The position numbers were made by a program, and so were the translations under genes. From Clostridia bacterium (GTDB lineage Bacteria; Bacillota; Clostridia; Oscillospirales; CAG-272), in assembly GCA_017520505.1 (NCBI GenBank), contig JAFXFN010000003.1:1-58307 (forward strand): DNA of 58,307 nucleotides. Direction: 5' to 3'. Position 1 is the first letter of the stretch. Every line of letters starts with the position of its first letter. The notes beneath the pieces are model-generated. The model worked only from the letters and a program-made list of their open reading frames with translations. It had not been told where the DNA came from and ran no database searches. Below, piece by piece: positions 17,660-24,798 of this stretch.

Positions 17660-18633
17660 ATTTCTCCTTTTATCAAAAGCAGGGCATCCTGTAAAATAGC
17701 TTCCATTTCCTCGGCACTTTCGGCAAGATTTATCCTCTGACGCATTGAAGCGCCGCCCCTGATACCCTTCGTGTACCAGCCTGCGTGCTTGCGTGATTCA
17801 AAAACGCCGAGCTTACCCTTGAGGGCAACGAGCGCACGTATATGCTCACGTGCGGCAAGAAGCCTTTCCTCAGGTGTTGGGGGGATGTAATCACGCCCTT
17901 CAAGGCGTGCGTTTATCTCCTCAAAAATGAATGGATTGCCGAGTGCGGCACGGCCGACGGCACCGCCGTCACAGCCTGTATATTCAAGCATCCCGATAAA
18001 GCTGTCAGCATCCGTTATGTCACCGTTGGCAATTACGGGGATTTTCACGGCACGCTTTACCTCGGCTATTATCTCACGGTCAACAGTACCGTCGATGTAC
18101 ATATCCTCACGTGTTCTGCCGTGAACACAAACGGCGGAAGCACCCGATTCTTCGGCGATCTTTGCAATTTCCACAGCGTTTTTGTGCGACTTATCAAAGC
18201 CTGCACGGATCTTGACCGTTACCGGTAAATGGCACGCAATAACGGTCTTTTCGACTATTTTTCCGACGAGCGCAGGGCTTTTCATAAGTGCCGAGCCGTC
18301 GCCGCCGCCAACTATCTTTTTGACGGGACAGCCCATATTTATGTCGATAGCGCAAGGTGCGGGTGACATCTGTGCAAGCGTTTTTGCCGCTTTTGCCATC
18401 ATATCGGGATCGTGTCCGAATATCTGAACGGCACAGGGTCCCTCATTCGGTGATATCTGCGCAATTTCAAACGTCTTTTTGTCGCCGTAATGCATTGCCG
18501 CCGCCGACACCATTTCCGTCGTCATATATTCAACGCCGTATTTTTTGTATATCTCTCTTGCCGCAATATCGGTAACACCTGCCATAGGGGCAAGAAAAAT
18601 TCCGTGTTTTAAAGTTATATTTCCTATTTTCAT
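17656..18633 (-). CDS. dusB: tRNA-dihydrouridine synthase B
   Basis: 325 residues. FMN-barrel motifs are complete: APMAGVTD (16-23), DINMGCPVKKI with the catalytic cysteine (about 97-107), VKIRAGFD, VHGRTRE, IANGDI and GGAVGRAALGNP. The enzyme reduces specific uridines in the tRNA D loop using FMN and NADPH. First gene of the operon with yfhO and the SGNH hydrolase. Confidence 0.93.
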   Translation of the reverse strand: MKIGNITLKHGIFLAPMAGVTDIAAREIYKKYGVEYMTTEMVSAAAMHYGDKKTFEIAQISPNEGPCAVQIFGHDPDMMAKAAKTLAQMSPAPCAIDINMGCPVKKIVGGGDGSALMKSPALVGKIVEKTVIACHLPVTVKIRAGFDKSHKNAVEIAKIAEESGASAVCVHGRTREDMYIDGTVDREIIAEVKRAVKIPVIANGDITDADSFIGMLEYTGCDGGAVGRAALGNPFIFEEINARLEGRDYIPPTPEERLLAAREHIRALVALKGKLGVFESRKHAGWYTKGIRGGASMRQRINLAESAEEMEAILQDALLLIKGEI

Positions 18634-18699
18634 AATTAAACTCCGTTAAATTGTACCAAAAAAATATGAATTTATTGTTACACTCTACCATAAATATTT

Positions 18700-18960
18700 A
18701 TAATTATTAGTTCATTTAATTCCATTTGGGATATTTTACAAGATAAATTCCTATTATCGTTCGTTTAATACGGGAGGATAAACGTGGAAAATTTCATTTT
18801 TGTTTGTTACATTCAACGCACCTTGTAGGGACAGGCGTCCTCGACTGTCCGTTTGAATCCCATTTTTGTTCGTTTCATACGGGTTGTGTAGTTCGTGGTA
18901 GCCACGAACTACCGGGCGCACAATTCCTACAGAGGTATGTCATAATTCTAAACTCGTCTT
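18700..18960. repeat. Repeat-filled gap between dusB and mnmG
   Basis: Contains ATCGTTCGTTTAATACGGGAGG, two copies of TTTTTGTTYGTT followed by ATAC or ACATTC, and a GTAGTTCGTGG...CCACGAACTAC palindrome (18888-18912). A CATAATTCTAAACTCGTC stretch like that at 31160 follows. No gene seen; the dusB promoter was not clear. Confidence 0.6.
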
Positions 18961-18965
18961 TGGCG

Positions 18966-19004
18966 AATAAAACTGCCCAAGTGTCCTTACGAACACTTGG
19001 GCAA
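18966..19004 (-). terminator. Terminator of the rbfA/mnmG operon
   Basis: On the minus strand a 12-bp perfect stem TTGCCCAAGTGT...ACACTTGGGCA is followed by GTTTTATT, 36 bp past the mnmG stop. Confidence 0.85.
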
Positions 19005-19039
19005 GCACGGAGGCGGTAATAAAATATTAAAATTTACAC

Positions 19040-20917
19040 TCATCTTATGCCGAGATAGATAAGCAAAACGGAGATGTCGGCAGGTGAAACACCGCTTATT
19101 CTCGATGCCTCTCCGACGGTCGAGGGGCGCATTTTAGAAAGCTTCTGCGATGCTTCTATGCGCAAGCCTTTTATTTTACCGTAGTCTATATCATCGGGCA
19201 GCTTGACACCCTCCAGCTTTCTTGCCGCTTTGACAGCAGCGAGCTGTTTTTTGATATATCCCTCATATTTTATCTTGACCTCGGCTTCGTATATAACGTC
19301 TTCATCGGTTTCCGTACGTGATACGTCAACGTCCTTCAGCATTTCATACGTCAGCTGAGGACGGCGCAAAAGGTCTGCAAGCTTTGATGTGACCGTTATA
19401 CGCTCCGTTCCCGCTTCGTCGGTTATTTCATTGAGTCTATCCGACGGGCGGATATTTGCTTTGCTTGCTCTTTCTATTTCTCGCTCGATTCTTGCTTGCT
19501 TTTCCTTGAAGCGTTCGTATCTTTCCTCGCTGATAAGTCCTATTTCATATCCGTAAGGTGTCAATCTTTCATCTGCGTTATCCTGACGGAGAAGCAGGCG
19601 GTATTCCGAGCGTGAGGTCATAATTCTGTACGGCTCATTCGTGCCTTTAACAACAAGGTCGTCTATAAGCGTGCCTATGTAGCTTTCGTCACGCCTTAAA
19701 ACAAATTCGTCACGGCCGTCAAGCTTCAGCGATGCGTTTATACCTGCAATAAGACCCTGCGCCGCCGCCTCCTCATAGCCTGACGTGCCGTTGAACTGAC
19801 CTGCACCGTAAAGTCCAGGGATATTCTTGAATTCAAGCGTGTGCTTAAGCTGTGTGGGGTCGATGCAGTCATAATCAATAGCATAAGCGTGGCGCATAAT
19901 TACGGCATTTTCAAAGCCCTTGAGAGAGTGGAGCATCTGCATCTGAACATCAGCCGGGAGTGATGACGAAAAGCCTTGAATGTAAAGCTCCTCTGTATCC
20001 TCGCCCATCGGCTCAACGAAAAGCTGATGGCGTTCCTTGTCTGCAAAGCGCACTATTTTATCCTCGATACTCGGACAGTACCTCGGCCCCGTGCCCTTTA
20101 TCATACCGCCGTAAAGGGGTGAACGGTGGAGATTTTCTTTTATTATTCTGTGTGTTTCGTCATTTGTGTAAACGATGTGGCAGGGGATCTCAGGGCGTGA
20201 TGCAAGCTCCTCCTTTGTTGTGCGGACAGAAAACGGAAGCTTGCTGTCGCTGTGCTGTTCGTCAAGCACGGAGAGGTCAACGCTGCTTTTCAAAACTCTT
20301 GCAGGCGTGCCCGTTTTGAATCTCATAAGGCGTATGCCCATTTTTTCAAGGTTTGCCGAAAGTCCGAGTGACGGAAGCATACCGTCAGGACCTGACTGTA
20401 TTGCGCTTTCACCGATTATGACCTTACCGCCGAGGTACGTTCCTGCCGAGATGATAGCCGCACGGCAGTAAAACACAGCGCCGAGCGCTGTGACAACACC
20501 GCAAACAGCGCCGTTATCATCACGGAGAATGTCAACGACCTCCGCCTGATACAAACGGAGATTTTCGGTTTGTTCAAGCGTGTGCTTCATATACGTATGG
20601 TATTTCATTCTGTCAGCCTGCACACGCTTTGAATGCACGGCAGGGCCCTTGCCGAGGTTGAGCATTCTGTTCTGGAGCGTCACAAGGTCTGCCCCTCTGC
20701 CCATTTCACCGCCGAGGGCATCTATCTCAAACACAAGGTGTCCCTTGCCTGTTCCGCCTATCGACGGATTGCAGGGCATATTACCCACAGAATCGAGATT
20801 CATCGTGAACAGAATTACATCGTGTCCCATACGTGCGCACGCAAGTGCGGCTTCGATTCCTGCGTGGCCTGCGCCTATAACGGCAATATCTGTTTTGCCA
20901 AGTTCAAAATTAATCAT
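19040..20917 (-). CDS. mnmG: tRNA uridine-5-carboxymethylaminomethyl synthase subunit MnmG
   Basis: 625 residues, normal length. FAD-binding motif IGAGHAGIEAALA (14-26), PCNPSIGGTGKGHLVFEIDALGG (family signature) and YAIDYDCIDP are all present. With MnmE it modifies the wobble uridine of several tRNAs using FAD and methylene-tetrahydrofolate. Its start overlaps the rbfA stop by 8 bp. mnmE is not in the window. Confidence 0.96.
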   Translation of the reverse strand: MINFELGKTDIAVIGAGHAGIEAALACARMGHDVILFTMNLDSVGNMPCNPSIGGTGKGHLVFEIDALGGEMGRGADLVTLQNRMLNLGKGPAVHSKRVQADRMKYHTYMKHTLEQTENLRLYQAEVVDILRDDNGAVCGVVTALGAVFYCRAAIISAGTYLGGKVIIGESAIQSGPDGMLPSLGLSANLEKMGIRLMRFKTGTPARVLKSSVDLSVLDEQHSDSKLPFSVRTTKEELASRPEIPCHIVYTNDETHRIIKENLHRSPLYGGMIKGTGPRYCPSIEDKIVRFADKERHQLFVEPMGEDTEELYIQGFSSSLPADVQMQMLHSLKGFENAVIMRHAYAIDYDCIDPTQLKHTLEFKNIPGLYGAGQFNGTSGYEEAAAQGLIAGINASLKLDGRDEFVLRRDESYIGTLIDDLVVKGTNEPYRIMTSRSEYRLLLRQDNADERLTPYGYEIGLISEERYERFKEKQARIEREIERASKANIRPSDRLNEITDEAGTERITVTSKLADLLRRPQLTYEMLKDVDVSRTETDEDVIYEAEVKIKYEGYIKKQLAAVKAARKLEGVKLPDDIDYGKIKGLRIEASQKLSKMRPSTVGEASRISGVSPADISVLLIYLGIR

Positions 20918-21287
20918 TTTTTTCTTCTTCGTTTATTGTTTTTAATATTTTCGATATTTTTGCGCCGTACTCAACAGACGTGTCGGGTACAAACGTAAGC
21001 TCCGGTGTGATGCGGAGATTGAGCGTCATTGCAAGCTCACGGCGGATAAAGCCCTTTGCACTTTCAAGACCTTTCTTTATCTCTTTTCTCTTCATTTCCG
21101 CTTCTTCGCCCTCGACATCGTCTAAAAACGAGTAAAACACCTTTGCGTATTTAAGGTCGGGAGAAACGTCACAGCCCGTCACCGTTGTAAGCGAGCCTGA
21201 CACTCTCGGGTCCTTTACGTTTCTGATGATACGGCAAAGCTCTCTTGTCATTTCATCGTTTATACGGCGTATTCTGTAATTTGCCAT
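20910..21287 (-). CDS. rbfA: Ribosome-binding factor A
   Basis: 125 residues, a single KH-like fold with the signature RINDEMTRELCRIIRNVKDPRV and PDLKYAKVFYS. It binds immature 30S subunits and helps 16S rRNA processing. It is usually next to infB; here it heads an operon with mnmG. Confidence 0.95.
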   Translation of the reverse strand: MANYRIRRINDEMTRELCRIIRNVKDPRVSGSLTTVTGCDVSPDLKYAKVFYSFLDDVEGEEAEMKRKEIKKGLESAKGFIRRELAMTLNLRITPELTFVPDTSVEYGAKISKILKTINEEEKND

Positions 21288-21327
21288 TTATTTTTTCCTT
21301 TCGGTTTTTATTCTTATTATCCGTTTT

Positions 21328-21356
21328 ATTTTACAACATATTCCCGTCTTTGTCAA
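21328..21356 (-). promoter_or_regulatory. Promoter of the rbfA/mnmG operon
   Basis: On the minus strand TTGACA (21351-21356), 17-nt spacer, TAAAAT (21328-21333); rbfA starts after an AAAGGAAA site. Confidence 0.8.
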
Positions 21357-21384
21357 CGAAATAAGGATATATTTTTTATTTGTG

Positions 21385-21415
21385 CGATTAATTTACCGAT
21401 TTTGATGGCATACTA
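21385..21415 (+). promoter_or_regulatory. Candidate sporulation promoter (sigma-G-like -10)
   Basis: CATACTA (21409-21415) is an exact match to the forespore sigma-G/F -10 element. A weak -35, CGATTA or GATTAA, lies 17-18 nt upstream. It sits 23 bp before the spore-coat-like gene. The weak -35 keeps confidence modest. Confidence 0.45.
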
Positions 21416-21438
21416 AAAAAAACAAAAGGAGAAATATT

Positions 21439-21891
21439 ATGCAGCTTTCACAAAAAGAAACATCGCTTTTAAAGGACTTAAAGGAGCAGGAAAACCTTTG
21501 TGCGGACAAATACGCAAAGCACGCATCTTGTGCAAACGATGCACAGCTTAAAAATCTGCTTTCGTCATTAAGTACGGTTGAAAGAGAGCATTACAACACG
21601 CTTTCGCAGATAGAATCGGGAACGGTTCCCGCACCCTCTCAGTCATCAAAGCCTATGCCCACGTTTTCTGCAACGTATGCAGGTGTGAATACCCCCGAAA
21701 AGCAGAATGATATGTATATCTGCTCGGATTTGCTCGCAACGGAAAAGCACGCATCACACCTTTATGACACGTGCATTTTTGAATTTCAGGACGAAAATGT
21801 ACGCAATACGCTCAACCATATTCAAAAGGAAGAGCAGGGACACGGCAAAATGCTCTATGACTATATGAAAACAAACGGTATGTATTCCTGA
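21439..21891 (+). CDS. CotF-like spore coat protein
   Basis: 150 residues. It is built of two four-helix, ferritin-like halves, as in CotF-type proteins: KETSLLKDLKEQENLCADKY and DMYICSDLLATEKHASHLYD. Metal ligands are not conserved well enough to argue for ferritin activity. Such proteins are small structural components of the spore. AAAGGAG lies 8 nt before the ATG, and a sigma-G-like element precedes it. It is a single gene closed by a terminator. Confidence 0.82.
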   Translation: MQLSQKETSLLKDLKEQENLCADKYAKHASCANDAQLKNLLSSLSTVEREHYNTLSQIESGTVPAPSQSSKPMPTFSATYAGVNTPEKQNDMYICSDLLATEKHASHLYDTCIFEFQDENVRNTLNHIQKEEQGHGKMLYDYMKTNGMYS

Positions 21892-21921
21892 TAATTAATA
21901 TATAATAATTATTCCTTAAAT

Positions 21922-21955
21922 AATGCTCTCCGCTAAAGCGGAGAGCATTTCATTT
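21922..21955 (+). terminator. Terminator of the CotF-like gene
   Basis: Perfect 12-bp stem ATGCTCTCCGCT/AGCGGAGAGCAT with a 2-nt loop and TTTCATTT tail. Confidence 0.8.
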
Positions 21956-21984
21956 ATGCGACAGCTTAAATTTCATACGGCTTT

Positions 21985-22018
21985 GCCGTATTTCATACCG
22001 CAAAGCGGTATTTCATTA
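21985..22018. repeat. 34-bp repeat, left copy flanking the PadR/HAAS-like unit
   Basis: GCCGTATTTCATACCG.AAAGCGGTATTTCATTA. Identical but for one base to 23644-23677 and in the same orientation. Composed of short CCGCAAAGCGG and CGGCTTTGCCG hairpins linked by ATTTCATA. Confidence 0.85.
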
Positions 22019-22028
22019 AAAAATAAAA

Positions 22029-22078
22029 GACGGCTCATTTTGGAAACAATTTCGAAAATGAGCCGTCCTTTTTATTGC
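22029..22078 (-). terminator. Terminator of the PadR/HAAS-like operon (bidirectional)
   Basis: Stem GACGGCTCATTTT...AAAATGAGCCGTC with T runs on both sides, 24 bp past the stop at 22102. Confidence 0.85.
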
Positions 22079-22101
22079 AAGAGACAACACGTTACTTTTT
22101 A

Positions 22102-23145
22102 TCATTCATTATCAAGTTCATTACGTTTTTCGGCTATCCACTCTCTTTTTTCAGCGTTGGTATTTTTTGTTATTTTGAAAAAGAAATGCATAATAGCATA
22201 TTGTACCACCAACATTATCGCATTATAAAATAACATGTCAAAAACAGAATCGAAGTCAGCACAAAAAAGGGATAAACCCGTGATTGCAACAGGTGTGACA
22301 TAGAACAACCAATCCATTTTATCGCTTCTGTCACAATCTTTTTCTTCGTTATCCAAAAACTCTCTCATAGAAAGCTCACCCAGACCCTTTTTAATGTTGC
22401 GCTTGTTAAATGCGTTATACCGTTTTTCCATTATCGTATCGAAATTCACATGTGTCTGCTCTGATACCACATCATAAAAATTTACTTTTTGTTGTTTATT
22501 CTCACGATTCCTTTTACGATTGAAGATGAAATAAAATACCAAGTAAACTGCACAAACAAGAATAACCGCCCATACAGGACAAGTAAAGAAATTTAATTTA
22601 TCCGATGACAATATCACAAATGCCGCTATAAATGAAACAACTATCATACACACTTCGATACTTTTAAGCAAATTCATATTCACTTTTTTACGTTTGAACA
22701 TAAAGGAACGCACCGCAAAATGGGTGATGTATCCTATCAATATGCAGACGGCAAAACTAAAAAGATACCCCGATGCATTTACGTTACTTGCAATAGACCA
22801 AAAATCCGTTCCCGACCAATCTGCGCTTAAAAGGTCAAAAAACGCAAAGATAAGTTCGATTATAGCTATAACCTTTAAGGTATCTAAAACACGCCGTATC
22901 TTATTTTGCGTTCCCAGATCGGAACAAAACATTTTGCAAAAATCTTCAATGCTGTTGCCAACCACCTTTTTAACGGGTCTGCCTGATTCTTGTGCACTGA
23001 GAAGCATATCTAACAAAGAGCCCAATCTATCCTCACGAGTAAGCTCGTCGATATTTTCGCAATTGACGTACATTTCAACCTGATCAAAAACGTCTTTATA
23101 TTCGCCTTGTAATTTATCCTTATAAAACACATAGCTGTCTTTCAT
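22102..23145 (-). CDS. Polytopic membrane protein with HAAS/DUF1048-like N-terminus
   Basis: 347 residues. The first 75 residues resemble the cytoplasmic DUF1048/HAAS helical domain (YVNCENIDELTREDRLGSLL..., VVGNSIEDFCKMF). About six membrane segments follow (near 88-108, 124-146, 158-180, 186-208, 285-303, 310-330). It overlaps the padR stop by 4 bp. Proteins of this type are partners of PadR repressors; no enzymatic motif is visible. It is rather A/T rich compared with housekeeping genes here. Confidence 0.75.
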   Translation of the reverse strand: MKDSYVFYKDKLQGEYKDVFDQVEMYVNCENIDELTREDRLGSLLDMLLSAQESGRPVKKVVGNSIEDFCKMFCSDLGTQNKIRRVLDTLKVIAIIELIFAFFDLLSADWSGTDFWSIASNVNASGYLFSFAVCILIGYITHFAVRSFMFKRKKVNMNLLKSIEVCMIVVSFIAAFVILSSDKLNFFTCPVWAVILVCAVYLVFYFIFNRKRNRENKQQKVNFYDVVSEQTHVNFDTIMEKRYNAFNKRNIKKGLGELSMREFLDNEEKDCDRSDKMDWLFYVTPVAITGLSLFCADFDSVFDMLFYNAIMLVVQYAIMHFFFKITKNTNAEKREWIAEKRNELDNE

Positions 23146-23471
23146 TCTGACACCTCACCAAATAATATTTTTTCTGCGGCACAACTTATTTTATAATAGC
23201 TTTTTTTAAAGTCATCAAGCATTTTTTCCCCGGACTCAGTTATAGAATAATATTTACGCATCGGACCATACGGAGATTTTTCTTTTCGGCAGGATACGAG
23301 TCCTTTATTTTCCAAACGGGTTATTACAGGGTATAAAGTCCCCTCAAAAAGAGTTTCGAATCCGTTTTCTTCTAACTTTGCAAGTATCTGATACCCATAT
23401 GTTTCGCCTTGCGATATTATAGAAAGAACGCATCCTTCGAGAATACCTCTCAACAATTGAGATTCATCCAT
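23142..23471 (-). CDS. PadR-family transcriptional repressor (second copy)
   Basis: 109 residues from the ATG at 23471. An AGGAGG site lies 5-7 nt upstream, and a longer in-frame start would place the promoter inside the gene. Winged-helix motifs QGETYGYQILAKLEENGFE, EGTLYPVITRLE and RKYYSITESGEKML are clear. It heads a two-gene operon with the membrane protein. Two matched operators in its promoter indicate autorepression. Confidence 0.9.
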   Translation of the reverse strand: MDESQLLRGILEGCVLSIISQGETYGYQILAKLEENGFETLFEGTLYPVITRLENKGLVSCRKEKSPYGPMRKYYSITESGEKMLDDFKKSYYKISCAAEKILFGEVSE

Positions 23472-23493
23472 AAAACCTCCTCCTTTCACGAAT

Positions 23494-23556
23494 CTACTTT
23501 GTACCACCAAGTAGGTTGGTGAAATTATATCACATCTACTTTGCGTTGTCAAGTAG
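23494..23556 (-). promoter_or_regulatory. Promoter with twin PadR operators
   Basis: On the minus strand TTGACA (23547-23552), 17-nt spacer, TATAAT (23524-23529). Two copies of CTACTT-N9-AAGTAG lie at 23494-23514 and 23536-23556, centre to centre 42 bp, i.e. four helical turns. One covers the -35 box and the other lies downstream of the -10. This is the expected picture for cooperative repression by the adjacent PadR protein. Confidence 0.85.
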
Positions 23557-23643
23557 GTGTAAGCATTATTTATATATTTTTTTGACTTCGTCACCATTAT
23601 ATCACTTTTGCAAGCCACAAAATAAAACAGCAAAAAAAGACTT

Positions 23644-23677
23644 GCCGTATTTCATACCGTAAAGCGGTATTTCATTA
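23644..23677. repeat. 34-bp repeat, right copy flanking the PadR/HAAS-like unit
   Basis: Matches 21985-22018 at 33 of 34 positions, same orientation. A GTAGTTCGCTG...CAGCGAACTAC palindrome follows at 23727-23750. Confidence 0.85.
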
Positions 23678-23785
23678 ATTACGTAATTCATAACAAGCAA
23701 AACGGGGTTTGAAGCGGGTGTGCAAAGTAGTTCGCTGTACAGCGAACTACACGCCCCTGCAAGGTGCGTCGAATGTAACGAACAA

Positions 23786-23815
23786 AAAACAGGTCTTGCG
23801 ACCTGTTTTTATTAT
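23786..23815 (-). terminator. Terminator of the GH99-like/dipeptidase operon
   Basis: Stem AACAGGTC...GACCTGTT with a TTGC loop and A/T-rich flanks, directly after the M19 dipeptidase stop. Confidence 0.85.
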
Positions 23816-24798
23816 TATAATATTTCCTTATATACTCTCAAAACGTTCTTATAGAATATTTTTTCTATAAGGTCATCGGAGAAGCCTTGTTTTTTCATTT
23901 CATCGATGAACAGGGGCATATATGAAGCATCTGCCATTGCAAGGCCCTGACTTGAAATGCCGTCATAGTCCGAGCCGAAACCGACACAGTCCTCACCGCC
24001 CTTGTTTATAAGGTGCTTGATGTGGTTGACGGCAAGCTCAAAGGATACGCCGTATTCTTCCTTTTTCAAGTCCTTCATAAACTCACAGCAGAAGTTGACA
24101 CCCGCAACACAGCCACGTTCTCCCATTTTCTTTATCATATCGTCTGATAAATTTCTCGTATGGTCGAAAATGCTTCTTGCGTTTGTATGGCTGTCAACAA
24201 ACGGCTTTTTGGAATGTTCCAGAACGTCGTAAAATCCCTTGTCGGAGATGTGCGCCGTATCGACGACGATGCCGAGGCGCTCCATTTCCTCGACGAATTC
24301 AAAGCCGAGGGGTGTAAGACCGTTTGCCGTTTCCTTGATGTCAACACCCTTTTCGATGTCGATACCGTTGGGAGTTGTAAGCGAATTCGTATAATTCCAG
24401 CAAAGGTTCATCATTCGCACGCCACGGTCATAAAAGTGGCGCAGATTCTCGATCTTACCCTCGCAGGCTTCGCCTTCCTCGATGGTAAGCAGGGCTGATA
24501 CCAGCCCTGCTTTTTCGTTTTTCTCTATATCTTCAAATTTATAAACGGGAGCAATGTAAGCTTTGTTAAGCTCAAGCTGTTCATAATAGAGGTCGATGAG
24601 AGCGTTTGCGTAATTAAACGGCTCTTTTCTTACTGCGAGATGCACGAATGCCGCAAAGTTCTGCACAAGGCAGTCGCCCTTTTGCAGTTTTTTTACGTCT
24701 ATGTGAAGCTCGTTTTCATAAAGTGAATACTGTTGCCCTCTTTCCTTACGGTAATACATTTCGGCAACTGTATCACAGTGCATATCGATATATTTCAT
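23815..24798 (-). CDS. Membrane dipeptidase-type (M19) metallopeptidase
   Basis: 327 residues. Motifs of the renal-dipeptidase family are present: MHCDT (6-10; His and Asp metal ligands), EEGEACEG (bridging glutamate), VVDTAHISD, VDSHTNAR and GFGSDYDG. No signal peptide, so probably cytosolic. Such enzymes cleave dipeptides, including D-amino-acid ones. Its ATG overlaps the stop of the upstream GH99-like gene (TAATG), which implies coupled translation, although a functional link is not obvious. Confidence 0.9.
   Translation of the reverse strand: MKYIDMHCDTVAEMYYRKERGQQYSLYENELHIDVKKLQKGDCLVQNFAAFVHLAVRKEPFNYANALIDLYYEQLELNKAYIAPVYKFEDIEKNEKAGLVSALLTIEEGEACEGKIENLRHFYDRGVRMMNLCWNYTNSLTTPNGIDIEKGVDIKETANGLTPLGFEFVEEMERLGIVVDTAHISDKGFYDVLEHSKKPFVDSHTNARSIFDHTRNLSDDMIKKMGERGCVAGVNFCCEFMKDLKKEEYGVSFELAVNHIKHLINKGGEDCVGFGSDYDGISSQGLAMADASYMPLFIDEMKKQGFSDDLIEKIFYKNVLRVYKEIL

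Noticed and set aside
23472..23633. 54-residue N-terminal extension of the second PadR protein
   Set aside because: It would place the promoter and both operators inside the gene; the ATG at 23471 has a perfect ribosome site.
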